NCBI GenBank assembly: GCA_004102645.1
Contig: CP034928.1
Location: 682,001 to 746,000 of the forward strand
Direction: 5' to 3'
Source: Candidatus Bipolaricaulis sibiricus
Lineage (GTDB): Bacteria > Bipolaricaulota > Bipolaricaulia > Bipolaricaulales > Bipolaricaulaceae
DNA length: 64,000 bases
Shown here piece by piece: positions 1 through 8,414 of this stretch. Below the pieces are notes generated by a model that searched no databases, was not told the DNA's origin, and worked only from the letters and a program-made list of their open reading frames with translations. The translations under genes and the position numbers were made by a program. Numbering within the stretch: position 1 is the stretch's first letter; each line of letters opens with the position of its first letter.

Positions 1-276
1 AAGGATCTCATTCTGTACGGCAAGGTGGACACGACCCCCGCGCGGGCGAAGGCGACGCAGGCGTTGGCCGAGCGACTCGTGACGTGGGCGCGCAAGGGTG
101 ACCAGGCGGCGCAACGCCGTGCGTTCTCGGTCCTTCAGAGCAAGGAAGCGACGGAAAAGCTCTTTGTCGAGCTTGGTCCTCGCTATCGCGACCGCGACGG
201 GGGGTACACCCGGGTCCTCAAGCTCGGGCCGCGGCGGGGAGACGGGGCGGAGATGGCCCGCCTCACCTGGACCTAG
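1..276 (+). CDS. rplQ: 50S ribosomal protein L17, C-terminal part (partial)
   Basis: Structural protein of the large ribosomal subunit near the exit tunnel. The open frame runs in from the left edge, so the N-terminus is missing; about 91 residues are visible. The segment TTPARAKATQALAERLVTWA followed by an RRAFSVL stretch and the ending GGYTRVLKLGPRRGDGAEMA is the typical L17 C-terminal half. The family is usually 115-130 residues, so only about 25-35 residues are off the window. The gene normally ends the alpha ribosomal operon (rpsK-rpsD-rpoA-rplQ). Here it is followed after one base by ridA, implying co-transcription. Confidence 0.96.
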   Translation, partial: KDLILYGKVDTTPARAKATQALAERLVTWARKGDQAAQRRAFSVLQSKEATEKLFVELGPRYRDRDGGYTRVLKLGPRRGDGAEMARLTWT

Positions 277-277
277 C

Positions 278-658
278 ATGCCGGGTCGGCCCGTGGTTCC
301 TGCAGGAACGGCTGTTGCGGGTCCATACTCCCCCGCGGTTCAGGCCGGGGGGTTTCTGTTTGTCTCCGGGCAGTTGCCCGTTACGGCAGGCGGAGCGCTG
401 CTGACGGGATCCATTGCCGATCAGACCCGGCAGTGCCTGGAGAACGTAGGGCGCATCGTGCAATCCGCCGGCGGCACAGTGCGGGATCTTGTGAAGGTGA
501 CGATCTTCCTCGCTGACATGGACGACTTCGCGGCGGTCAACACCGCGTACGCGGCGTTCTTGGGCGCGGAGCTTCCGGCCCGGTCCTGCGTCGAGGTGAG
601 TCGCCTCCCCAAGGACGCGCGGATCGAGATCGAGGCCATCGCCTACCTCGGCTCATAG
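278..658 (+). CDS. ridA: RidA family reactive-intermediate deaminase
   Basis: Trimeric cytosolic enzyme that hydrolyses reactive enamine/imine intermediates (for example 2-aminoacrylate from threonine/serine dehydratase) to 2-oxoacids and ammonia. The 126-residue length is standard. Visible family features are the N-terminal AGPYSPAVQAGGFLFVSGQL block, the QTRQCLENV helix and the ARSCVEVSRLPKDARIEIEA end, which contains the arginine that binds the substrate carboxylate and the following acidic residue. The ATG lies one base after the rplQ stop, and longer in-frame upstream extensions would run through rplQ, so this start is preferred. Threonine catabolism genes lie just downstream, a sensible but unproven functional link. 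Confidence 0.93.
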   Translation: MPGRPVVPAGTAVAGPYSPAVQAGGFLFVSGQLPVTAGGALLTGSIADQTRQCLENVGRIVQSAGGTVRDLVKVTIFLADMDDFAAVNTAYAAFLGAELPARSCVEVSRLPKDARIEIEAIAYLGS

Positions 659-784
659 GGATCTGCTCGCCGATCCATCCCCACCCGAACGCAATCGGGG
701 CCAGGGGCAGCCGTGTGCCGACGAGGGGCCCCAGCCGCCGGGCGACCTTTCCCTGAACCGAAACCTGATCCCAGCCCCGACGAG

Positions 785-1756
785 CTATCCAGCTGTGGGG
801 TACAGCTGTCCTGCTGCGTGGCGCCTGCGCAGCGCGGCGAGCATCTCCGGCACCATCTCTGCGAGGCCGTAGCGAGGCGTCCAGCCCCAGTCGGCGCGAG
901 CCGCCGAGTCGTCGATCGAGCGGGGCCAGGTGTCAGCGATTGCTTGGCGGAAGTCCGGCGCGTACTCGACGCGGAATCCGGGCACGTGCCGGCGGATCTC
1001 CGTGGCGAGCTCGCCGGCGGTGAAACTCATCGCGGTGATGTTGTAGGTTCGGTAGCGAAGCCTCGCACACGGCGCCTCCATCAGCTCGATCGCCGACCGC
1101 AGGCAGTCCGGCATGTACATCATCGGGAGGGTCGTGTCGTCGCGGACGAAACACGTATAGGGTTTTCCTTCCACTGCGTAGTAGAACATCTCCACCGCGT
1201 AGTCCGTTGTCCCGCCTCCGGGCGGGGTTTCGCTCGAGATGATTCCGGGGTAGCGCAGCCCGCGGATGTCCAGGCCGTAGCGATGGGCGTAGTAGTCAGC
1301 GAGGAGCTCTCCGGTGACCTTCGTCACGCCGTACATCGTCGTCGGGGATAGGACCGTGTCCTGGGGGGTGCGGTCGCGGGGAGTGCGGGAACCGAACACC
1401 GCGATCGAGCTCGGGTGGAAGATCTGGGCGATCCCGACCTCGCGCGCGAGCTCGAGGAGGTTGTACAGCCCGTTCACGTTGACCTCCCACGCCCGCTGGG
1501 GGTTCTGCTCGCCGGTGGCGGACAGGACCGCGGCGAGGTGGTACACGGTCTCGATCTTGTGTTCGCGGATGACCCGTACCAACGCGTCGCGGTTCGTGAC
1601 GTCAAGGGACACGAACGGGCCCGACTCCGCGAGGTCGGTCGATGCCGGCTTGCGGTGCCCCGCCGCTACAACCTGATGACCTCCGTAGCGTCTACGTAGT
1701 TCCAGTGTGAGCTCTGACCCGATCTGCCCCGTGGCCCCTGTGACGAGAATGCGCAT
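785..1756 (-). CDS. tdh: L-threonine 3-dehydrogenase, SDR/epimerase-like type
   Basis: Probable NAD-dependent oxidation of L-threonine to 2-amino-3-ketobutyrate. The 323-residue protein starts MRILVTGATGQIGSEL, a Rossmann GxxGxxG nucleotide site, and has the extended-SDR catalytic set: a Ser in HPSSIAVFG and YGVTK (Tyr-x3-Lys). It resembles the short-chain threonine dehydrogenases of Thermoplasma, Cupriavidus and Flavobacterium rather than the zinc MDR enzyme of E. coli. The identification rests on the fold plus the divergently transcribed kbl next door, which uses the product. A good Shine-Dalgarno (GGGAGGGG) precedes the ATG. An unrelated NAD-dependent sugar epimerase is the alternative, less likely given the context. 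Confidence 0.85.
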   Translation of the reverse strand: MRILVTGATGQIGSELTLELRRRYGGHQVVAAGHRKPASTDLAESGPFVSLDVTNRDALVRVIREHKIETVYHLAAVLSATGEQNPQRAWEVNVNGLYNLLELAREVGIAQIFHPSSIAVFGSRTPRDRTPQDTVLSPTTMYGVTKVTGELLADYYAHRYGLDIRGLRYPGIISSETPPGGGTTDYAVEMFYYAVEGKPYTCFVRDDTTLPMMYMPDCLRSAIELMEAPCARLRYRTYNITAMSFTAGELATEIRRHVPGFRVEYAPDFRQAIADTWPRSIDDSAARADWGWTPRYGLAEMVPEMLAALRRRHAAGQLYPTAG

Positions 1757-1794
1757 CTGCCCCTCCCTGTGATGTGTGCGAAGATCCGATGGGG

Positions 1795-1840
1795 ATTCTA
1801 CCCGCCTGTGTTTGATCGGGCGAGGCGGGCCCGGTAAGCT
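1795..1840. promoter_or_regulatory. Divergent tdh/kbl promoter region
   Basis: On the plus strand TTGATC (1812-1817) and TAAGCT (1835-1840) are separated by 17 nt and followed by a GAGGAGG ribosome site for kbl. On the minus strand a TAGAAT box (complement of 1795-1800) stands upstream of tdh without a clear -35. Both genes of the pathway are thus read from about 100 bp of shared DNA. Confidence 0.55.
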
Positions 1841-1857
1841 GCCCGCGAGGAGGAGAG

Positions 1858-3033
<1,176 letters not shown>

Positions 3034-3037
3034 CGAC

Positions 3038-3685
3038 GTGAGCGTGCTGGAGCCGCTCGGGCGGATCCTGTTTGCCGCGGTCGTGGGCGGAACGATCGGA
3101 CTCGAGCGCGAGCTTCGGGGCCGAGCGGCAGGGTTGCGGACGCACATCCTCGTCTGTGTGGGGGCCGCGGTGGTGATGGTGGTCGCAGCGGCCCTCGACC
3201 AGGTGGACGGTCCCGGTCGGGCGCTGGCTGGAATCGTCACTGGGGTGGGATTCCTCGGTGCGGGCGCGATCATCAAGACCCGGGACATCGTGCGCGGCGT
3301 GACGACGGCGGCCTGCATCTGGCTCGTCGCCGCCCTGGGCGCCGTGGCTGGTCAGGGTCTGTACGCCCTCGCCGCGGGGAGCGCGGCCATTGCCCTCCTC
3401 GTTCTGCTGGCGCTGAACCAGGTGGAGCGGTTGGTCCCTGCCCACTCCTACCACACCGTGATCGTCCGTGGAAGCGGAACAGCAGCGCAGCAGCTGGAGG
3501 CACTGTGCCGAGAGGTGTTCGCGCGGGAGGATCACCGCGTGCTGGCCCTCGATGTCGACCTCGAGCAGGGCGAAGACCGCCTCACGCTCACGTTCTACCT
3601 TCGGAGCCGCGGTGTCGTGCGGGCAGTGCCGGTCGCCGAGGCCCTCCTCGCCATCCCGGGCGTGTCCAGCGTTCGCTGGCGGTGA
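3038..3685 (+). CDS. MgtC/SapB family membrane protein
   Basis: Integral membrane protein of 215 residues. The first two thirds form about four hydrophobic helices with the MgtC signature GGTIGLERELRGRAAGLRTH, then GVGFLGAGAIIK. The last ~75 residues are soluble and resemble the ACT-like C-terminal domain of long MgtC proteins. Known relatives act in magnesium homeostasis or modulate F-ATPase and phosphate uptake; the role here cannot be told. Start is GTG, four bases after the kbl stop, so translation is probably coupled. No obvious functional tie to threonine degradation. Confidence 0.88.
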   Translation: MSVLEPLGRILFAAVVGGTIGLERELRGRAAGLRTHILVCVGAAVVMVVAAALDQVDGPGRALAGIVTGVGFLGAGAIIKTRDIVRGVTTAACIWLVAALGAVAGQGLYALAAGSAAIALLVLLALNQVERLVPAHSYHTVIVRGSGTAAQQLEALCREVFAREDHRVLALDVDLEQGEDRLTLTFYLRSRGVVRAVPVAEALLAIPGVSSVRWR

Positions 3686-3694
3686 CGGGACTGG

Positions 3695-4240
3695 CTAGAG
3701 GCCCAGCTCGGAGCGGGCGGCCTGCATCGCCGCGAGGACGACCCCGACGAACTCCTCCAGAGAGAGGCCGAGCCTTTGGCCGAGCGCGATCCCCTCGCGC
3801 GACGCCGAGCGGGCGAACCCCTTCTCCCGGTACCGGTTGAGCACGTTCTGGGGGGTGAGCCCGCCGATCCGGTCCGGGTGGACGAGCGCTGCGGCGACGA
3901 CCAGCCCGGTGAGGGGATCCACCGCGGTGAGGGCGATCTCGAGGGGGACCCTGGGCTCCCGGTGGCCGGCGTGAGCGAGAATCGCGTCGAGGATCTCCTC
4001 GTCCGCGAACCCGCGGGACCGCAGGAGATCGACTGTCCGGTGGCCGTGGACGTCGGGTCGGTCCTTCGTTTCCTCGTAGTCGAGGTCGTGGACGAGGCCG
4101 GCCAGTCCCCACCGGTCGGGGTCCTCTCCGAACCGTTGGGCGAGCGCCCGCATCCCCGCCTCCACGGCGAGCATGTGCTTGACGAGGTTCTTCGTCTTGA
4201 CCCTCTCCTCGACGAGGGCCAGGGCTTCCAGTCGGTTCAT
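3695..4240 (-). CDS. HD-domain hydrolase (predicted metal-dependent phosphohydrolase)
   Basis: A 181-residue cytosolic protein with an HD-type metal site: the His51-Asp52 pair in GLVHDLDYEET, HGHRTVDLL and HAGHREPRVP supply the other likely ligands. It belongs to the HDIG-like group often annotated as phosphohydrolases; substrate unknown. The ATG has a strong AGGAGG and overlaps the stop of the upstream endonuclease III gene by four bases (ATGA), so the two form an operon. Longer upstream frame is the nth gene read out of frame and was not used. Confidence 0.85.
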   Translation of the reverse strand: MNRLEALALVEERVKTKNLVKHMLAVEAGMRALAQRFGEDPDRWGLAGLVHDLDYEETKDRPDVHGHRTVDLLRSRGFADEEILDAILAHAGHREPRVPLEIALTAVDPLTGLVVAAALVHPDRIGGLTPQNVLNRYREKGFARSASREGIALGQRLGLSLEEFVGVVLAAMQAARSELGL

Positions 4241-4917
4241 CGATCCTCCTTGCGCGGCGGCGATTGTACGCGCGCCGCCCCGTAGGGACAGTGGTCGAGG
4301 AGGGGGCAGTCCGGGCAGCGGGGGGCGCGGGGCCGGCACAGCTCCCGGCCGAGCCGGATGAGGTGGAGGTGGAGGTCGAGCTCCCGTCCAGGCGGGACGA
4401 GTGGGGCCAGCGCGTCGTGGGGGTCGGCCCGGCCGTCCCACAGCCCGAGGCGCCGCGTGACCCGCGCGATGTGCGTGTCGACGGGGAAGAACGGGCGGTT
4501 GAACCCGAACAGGAGCACAACGTACGCCGTCTTCTTCCCCACCCCCGGCAGGGAGAGAAGCCACTCCACGGCCGTCCTGTCGGAGAGGTTGCCGAGGAAG
4601 TCGAGAGATAGGGTGCCCCGCTCGTCCCTGATCCGGCGGAGCACGTCCTGGATGCGGGTCGCCCGCTGGCGGTGGAGCCCGGCCCCCCGGATCGCGTCCG
4701 CCACGGCCTCTGTTGGCGCCTCGAGGACCACCTCCCACGCCGGGAATCGCGCGCGGAGCCGGGCGTAGGCCACGTCGCGGTTGCGGTCCGAGGTGTGCTG
4801 GGAAAGAATGGTCCGAACGAGAAGGTCCAGTGGCGGTTCCTGAGGGGTGAGGCGGGCTGGGCCGTAATGCGCGAGCAAGACCTCTGCCGCCTTGGATAGC
4901 CGATTCCTGGGAGGCAC
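4237..4917 (-). CDS. nth: Endonuclease III
   Basis: DNA glycosylase/AP lyase that removes oxidised pyrimidines in base excision repair. About 226 residues. The helix-hairpin-helix LPGVGKKTAYVV, the catalytic Lys within it, the catalytic Asp of FPVDTHIARVTRRLGL and a C-terminal 4Fe-4S cluster with spacing Cys-x6-Cys-x2-Cys-x5-Cys (CRPRAPRCPDCPLLDHC) are all present. I chose the GTG at 4917 because the longer frame from 4974 would overlap the divergent DUF296 gene; no clear Shine-Dalgarno distinguishes the options. Co-transcribed with the HD hydrolase. Confidence 0.93.
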   Translation of the reverse strand: MPPRNRLSKAAEVLLAHYGPARLTPQEPPLDLLVRTILSQHTSDRNRDVAYARLRARFPAWEVVLEAPTEAVADAIRGAGLHRQRATRIQDVLRRIRDERGTLSLDFLGNLSDRTAVEWLLSLPGVGKKTAYVVLLFGFNRPFFPVDTHIARVTRRLGLWDGRADPHDALAPLVPPGRELDLHLHLIRLGRELCRPRAPRCPDCPLLDHCPYGAARVQSPPRKEDR

Positions 4918-4966
4918 GAACCCGAAGGATAGACGGTGTGGCCGCCGCTGCCAACAGGAGGAGAGG

Positions 4967-5386
4967 ATGATCAAGGTCGAAGCCGAATCGGTGGTTGTCG
5001 TGCGGTGCCAGGATGGCGAGGGCCTCCCCGCGGTGCTCCTCGACCCCGCGTGGGGGTCGCTCGGGCTCGTGGCGGGGATTGGGATGCTGCGCGACCTCGT
5101 TCTGGGCTACTGGAACGGGATGCAGTACGTCGAGGAGCGGATTCCCGAGCCGGTGGAGCTCCTGTCGCTTCAGGGGAACCTTGGGGACGAGGCGGGGAAG
5201 CCGGTCCTTCACGCTCACGTGGTCGCCGGGCGGAAGGGCGGTGAGGCGATTGGGGGGCATCTCCTCTCGGCAACCGTCCACAACACGGCGGAGATCGTGT
5301 TCCTCCGGCTCCCCGGCGTTCGCCTGGTCCGCCGGCGCGACCCAGGCGGGCTGCTCGGCCTCTACCCTGAGGTCGTGAAGGGTTGA
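4967..5386 (+). CDS. PPC/DUF296 domain protein
   Basis: A 139-residue single-domain protein of the PPC (plant and prokaryote conserved, DUF296) family, which forms trimers and in plants accompanies AT-hook DNA-binding segments; bacterial function is not established. Visible features: GLVAGIGMLRDLVLGYWN, EPVELLSLQGNLGDEAGKP, the conserved HAHVVAGRKGGEAIGGHLL block and TVHNTAEIVF. No AT-hook is present. Start: ATG preceded by AGGAGGAGAGG, the third of several in-frame candidates and the only one with a good ribosome site. Stands between divergent nth and the tRNA cluster. Confidence 0.87.
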   Translation: MIKVEAESVVVVRCQDGEGLPAVLLDPAWGSLGLVAGIGMLRDLVLGYWNGMQYVEERIPEPVELLSLQGNLGDEAGKPVLHAHVVAGRKGGEAIGGHLLSATVHNTAEIVFLRLPGVRLVRRRDPGGLLGLYPEVVKG

Positions 5387-5411
5387 CGGGGTCACGGCGC
5401 ACCGCTACAAC
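5383..5411 (+). promoter_or_regulatory. Promoter of the tRNA cluster
   Basis: TTGACG (5383-5388), 17 nt, TACAAC (5406-5411); predicted start about 5418, one base before tRNA-Leu(UAG). The -35 box overlaps the stop codon of the DUF296 gene. Confidence 0.6.
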
Positions 5412-5418
5412 CGGACGG

Positions 5419-5503
5419 GCGAAGGTGGCGGAACTGGCAGACGCGCTGGCCTTAGGAGCCAGTGCCGCAAGGCGTGCGGGTTCGAGTCCCGCCCTTCGCA
5501 CCA
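5419..5503 (+). tRNA. tRNA-Leu (anticodon UAG)
   Basis: Class II tRNA with a long variable arm. Acceptor GCGAAGG pairs with CCTTCGC, anticodon stem CTGGC/GCCAG encloses CTTAGGA, T-arm GCGGG TTCGAGT CCCGC. Discriminator A and an encoded CCA. Confidence 0.96.
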
Positions 5504-5504
5504 C

Positions 5505-5533
5505 CTGGTCCGGTGGGGATTCGCCCGTATAAT
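5505..5533 (+). promoter_or_regulatory. Possible second promoter before tRNA-Gly
   Basis: A perfect TATAAT (5528-5533) lies 12 nt before tRNA-Gly; the hexamer 17 nt upstream (CTGGTC) is only a weak -35. This would give an internal transcript of the cluster. Confidence 0.45.
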
Positions 5534-5544
5534 CGAAGGGTCAA

Positions 5545-5620
5545 GCGGGAATAGCTCAGTTGGTAGAGCGCCACCTTGCCAAGGTGGAGGTCGCGGGATC
5601 GAATCCCGTTTCCCGCTCCA
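5545..5620 (+). tRNA. tRNA-Gly (anticodon GCC)
   Basis: Acceptor GCGGGAA/TTCCCGC, D-arm, anticodon stem CCACC/GGTGG enclosing TTGCCAA, T-arm GCGGG ATCGAAT CCCGT, discriminator T and encoded CCA. Confidence 0.96.
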
Positions 5621-5626
5621 AGCAGT

Positions 5627-5710
5627 GCCGAGGTGGCGAAACCGGCAGACGCAGGGGACTTAAAATCCCCGGAGCGAAGGCTCGTGCGGGTTCAACTCCC
5701 GCCCTCGGCA
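5627..5710 (+). tRNA. tRNA-Leu (anticodon UAA)
   Basis: Class II tRNA. Acceptor GCCGAGG/CCTCGGC, anticodon stem GGGGA/TCCCC enclosing CTTAAAA, long variable arm, T-arm GCGGG TTCAACT CCCGC. Discriminator A is followed by CAA, so CCA is not encoded. Confidence 0.95.
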
Positions 5711-5712
5711 CA

Positions 5713-5789
5713 AGCGGGGTGGAGCAATTAGGCAGCTCGCCGGGCTCATAACCCGGAGGTTGCTGGTTCAAGTCCAGCCCCCGCAACCA
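5713..5789 (+). tRNA. Initiator tRNA-fMet (CAU)
   Basis: 77 nt, the same length and layout as E. coli tRNA-fMet. The anticodon stem CCGGG/CCCGG contains the three consecutive G-C pairs typical of initiators. Position 1 is A facing A72, a mismatch as required for formylation (C1:A72 in E. coli), then GCGGGG pairs with CCCCGC. CCA is encoded. Confidence 0.93.
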
Positions 5790-5815
5790 GAAGGGCGGTG
5801 GGCCGGTCTGCGGTT

Positions 5816-5866
5816 TCCGGTTCCAACCTGCGAACCGGAGGCAGGTGAACCGGCACCCGGTTTTTA
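5816..5866 (+). repeat. Inverted repeats/terminator-like hairpins between tRNAs
   Basis: CCGGTTC and GAACCGG form a hairpin at 5816-5837, followed by ACCTGC/GCAGGT and then CCGG-CAC-CCGG with five T. A similar inverted repeat, TTCCGGTTC with GAACCCGGAA, occurs in the next spacer (about 5968-6000). These may terminate or mark processing of the tRNA transcript. Confidence 0.45.
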
Positions 5867-5940
5867 GGCGGTGTAGCTCAACCGGCAAGAGCGCGCGGCC
5901 CATAACCGCGAGGTTCAGGGTTCGACTCCCTGCGCCGCCA
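5867..5940 (+). tRNA. tRNA with CAU anticodon (elongator Met or Ile2)
   Basis: Acceptor GGCGGTG/CGCCGCC (one T-G pair), anticodon stem CGCGG/CCGCG enclosing CCCATAA, T-arm CAGGG TTCGACT CCCTG, discriminator A, no encoded CCA. Lacks the initiator features. Elongator methionine and lysidine-modified isoleucine (AUA) species cannot be separated by eye. Confidence 0.88.
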
Positions 5941-6021
5941 GAGAGACGATCACCGGTTCGCTGGTTTCCGGTTCAGCGGCTGTGACGAACCCGGAACCGC
6001 CAACCGGCCAACGGTAGTTCC

Positions 6022-6097
6022 GGGGATGTAGCTCAGTTGGGAGAGCGCCGCGTTCGCAACGCGGAGGTCGGCGGTTCGACTCCGCTCATCTCCACCA
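6022..6097 (+). tRNA. tRNA-Ala (anticodon CGC)
   Basis: Acceptor GGGGATG/CATCTCC includes the G3:U70 wobble pair that identifies alanine tRNA. Anticodon stem CCGCG/CGCGG encloses TTCGCAA. CCA is encoded. The last 12 bases overlap the end of the convergent aminotransferase gene. Confidence 0.95.
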
Positions 6098-7261
6098 GGC
6101 CTGCAAGTCTCTGAGTTCCGCGTCCAACGCACGGGCCAAGGCCTGGAGGTCCCGGTCCGTGTTGTACCCCTGGACGGACACGCGGAGGAGGGAGCGGCCA
6201 TTCCAGGCGATCACCGGGACCTCGATCCGCCACCGATCGAACAGGCGCCGTTGGAGTGCCCGCCCGTCGCCGGGGGGTAGCGCAAACGCCCGCATCTGGA
6301 GCGGCCACGGTGTGGGCTCCCGTCCCACGGGTTGAAGGCCCAGCGCCTCGGCCTCCTCGCTGAACGCGTTGAGAAGCTCGCGACACAGGAATCGGATCAC
6401 TTCCCAATCGTGCTCGTCCATGAACCGGATCGCCGCCGAGACGGCGAGGAACGGAGCGATGTCCCGCGTCCCCTGCCACTGGTGGTCGTCGAGGAACGGC
6501 GACGGCCCCGGCCCCTTGCTCCCCTCTCCTCCCCACGACACGACGAGCGGCTTCAGGAGGGGTTGCCGCTCCCGGCGGGCGTGGAGGAACCCCGCCCCCT
6601 TGGGGGCCATCATCCACTTGTGGCAGTTCCCGGCGTAGAAGTCCGCTCCCAGTTCCCGGAGGTCGAGGGGAATCTGACCCGGGGCGTGGGCTCCGTCGAC
6701 CACGGTGAGGATGCCCTCCTCCCGTGCCCGGCGGACGAGCTCGGTGATGGGGAACAGAAGGGCGGTAGGGGACGTGATGTGGGACAGGGAGAGCACCCGC
6801 GTCCGTGGGGTTCGGCGCGCCCACACGGCTTCGACCACGTCGTCCCCCGACCGAACCGGAAGGTCGACCTCGGCCCGCACGTAGCGGGCTCCCCGCGCGG
6901 CGCAGACGAGCCGCCACATCCGATCGACGGCTCCGTACTCGTGGTTCGTGGACAGAATCTCATCACCCGGTGCCAGGGGGAGGGATTGCGCGACGACGTT
7001 CATCGCTGTCGTCGCGTTGGGGACGAACACGAGGTCGTCCGGATCGGCGGAGAGGAACGCCCCAAGGGCCTTCCGTGCCTCGGCGATCAGGGGCTCGAAC
7101 CTCCGGTCGAGGAACTCGACGGGCTCCTCCTCGAGCTCCCGCTGCCAGCGACCGTAGGCCTCGAACACGGGCTGGGGACACGCCCCGAACGACCCGTGGT
7201 TGAGAAAGACGACGTCCCTTCGCAACAGGAACAGCTCCCGCAGGCTCTGGGGGGCAGACAT
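6086..7261 (-). CDS. Class V aminotransferase (isopenicillin-N epimerase/NifS-like fold)
   Basis: PLP enzyme of about 391 residues. N-terminal VVFLNHGSFGACPQPVFEAY, FVPNATTAMNVVAQSLPL (phosphate-binding loop), VVDGAHAPGQIPLDL with the PLP aspartate, and FYAGNCHKWMMAPKGAGFL with the Schiff-base lysine place it in the group annotated as isopenicillin-N epimerase-like; such proteins often act as cysteine/selenocysteine lyases or ergothioneine-type C-S lyases. Substrate unknown. I chose the second ATG (MSAPQSL), four bases after the upstream CoA-transferase stop. The C-terminal codons run into the 3' end of tRNA-Ala on the other strand. Confidence 0.85.
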   Translation of the reverse strand: MSAPQSLRELFLLRRDVVFLNHGSFGACPQPVFEAYGRWQRELEEEPVEFLDRRFEPLIAEARKALGAFLSADPDDLVFVPNATTAMNVVAQSLPLAPGDEILSTNHEYGAVDRMWRLVCAARGARYVRAEVDLPVRSGDDVVEAVWARRTPRTRVLSLSHITSPTALLFPITELVRRAREEGILTVVDGAHAPGQIPLDLRELGADFYAGNCHKWMMAPKGAGFLHARRERQPLLKPLVVSWGGEGSKGPGPSPFLDDHQWQGTRDIAPFLAVSAAIRFMDEHDWEVIRFLCRELLNAFSEEAEALGLQPVGREPTPWPLQMRAFALPPGDGRALQRRLFDRWRIEVPVIAWNGRSLLRVSVQGYNTDRDLQALARALDAELRDLQAWWR

Positions 7262-7265
7262 CGGC

Positions 7266-8414
7266 TCAGTCCCCGATTCCCAGCCGGCGCAGGACCTCAT
7301 CGGTGTGCTCGCCGAGCCGGGGGGGGGGAAGCGGGCTCGGGGGCCAAGCCCCGGACACCGGGCACCCCACGCTCGTGTACTTCCCTGCAGTGGGGTGCTC
7401 GACCTCGACGAGAAGCCGGCCCACGAGCCCTCGATCCCCGAACAGCTCCCGCAGAGTGTTCACCGGCCCGGCGGGGATGCCGGCCTCCTTGAGCCGGGCC
7501 GTCCACTCCGCCCGGGGGCGGGCCCCGAAGACCTCGGTCAAGATTGCGATCAGGGCCTCGCGGTGCTTCACGCGATCGGGATTCGTCGCGAACCGGGGGT
7601 CGGAGGCAAGGTTCGGCCGGCCCACGGCTTCGCACAGGGCCCGGAACTGGGCATCCGTGCCCACGGCGACCATCAGGAGCCCGTCCGCGGTCGGGAACGC
7701 CTGGTAGGGCACGATGTGGGGGTGGGCGGTGGCGAGGCGATGGGGTTCCTCCCCCGTAAGGAGAAACGCCTGGGACTGGTTCACGAGGGCCGCCGCCGAG
7801 CACTCGGCGAGCGTCGCCTCCACGGCCTGGCCCTCGCCCGTTCGCTCCCGGACGAAGAGCGCACCCAACGTCCCGGCGAGGGCTGCCCATGCGGTGAGGA
7901 CATCGACGATCGCTACCCCGACCTTCACCGGCCGGTCGCCCTCGCCCGTGATCGCCATCAGCCCGCCCAGGGCCTGGATGAGGGCGTCGAACCCGGGTTC
8001 ATCTCGGTACGGACCGGGCGGGAACCCGGCCACAGACGTGTACACGAGGCGCGGGTTCAGTTCCCTCAGGCGGTCGTAGCCGAGCTCGAGCTTGGCCGCG
8101 GTCTCGGGGAGGAAGTTGTGGACGAGAACATCGCTCTCCCGGACCAGGCGGTCGAGGACGCGGCGGTCGGCGGGGGACGCGAAGTCGAGGGCCATGCCGA
8201 GCTTTCCCCGGTTGACCGACAGGAAGTACGCGGACTCCCCGCCCACGAACGGCGGGCCCCAGCGCCGCGTCTCGTCCCCGTTCCCCGGCCGCTCGACCTT
8301 GATCACCTCTGCCCCCAGGTCGGCCATCCACATCGCGGCGAGTGGGCCGGCGAGGATGCGCGAGAGGTCGAGGACGCGGACCCCGCTAAGGGGCTTAGGA
8401 GAAGGCTGGCTCAC
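7266..8414 (-). CDS. CaiB/BaiF (family III) CoA-transferase
   Basis: Transfers CoA between acyl-CoA thioesters and free carboxylates; about 382 residues. The N-terminal LSGVRVLDLSRILAGPLAAM, GAEVIKVERPGNGDETRRWGPP and the DVLVHNFLPETAAKLELGYD region carry the hallmark residues; the catalytic aspartate is the one in DEPGFDALIQALGG. Start is a GTG after AAGGAGG; longer frames upstream are shadow of the nuclease gene. Overlaps the end of the upstream EndoQ-like gene by 20 bases and is followed closely by the aminotransferase, so three genes appear to be co-transcribed. Acyl substrate not predictable. Confidence 0.9.
   Translation of the reverse strand: MSQPSPKPLSGVRVLDLSRILAGPLAAMWMADLGAEVIKVERPGNGDETRRWGPPFVGGESAYFLSVNRGKLGMALDFASPADRRVLDRLVRESDVLVHNFLPETAAKLELGYDRLRELNPRLVYTSVAGFPPGPYRDEPGFDALIQALGGLMAITGEGDRPVKVGVAIVDVLTAWAALAGTLGALFVRERTGEGQAVEATLAECSAAALVNQSQAFLLTGEEPHRLATAHPHIVPYQAFPTADGLLMVAVGTDAQFRALCEAVGRPNLASDPRFATNPDRVKHREALIAILTEVFGARPRAEWTARLKEAGIPAGPVNTLRELFGDRGLVGRLLVEVEHPTAGKYTSVGCPVSGAWPPSPLPPPRLGEHTDEVLRRLGIGD

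Noticed and set aside
5560-5751. 63-residue plus-strand open frame across tRNA genes
   Set aside because: It lies over tRNA-Gly, tRNA-Leu and the start of tRNA-fMet; residues are a translation of tRNA sequence.
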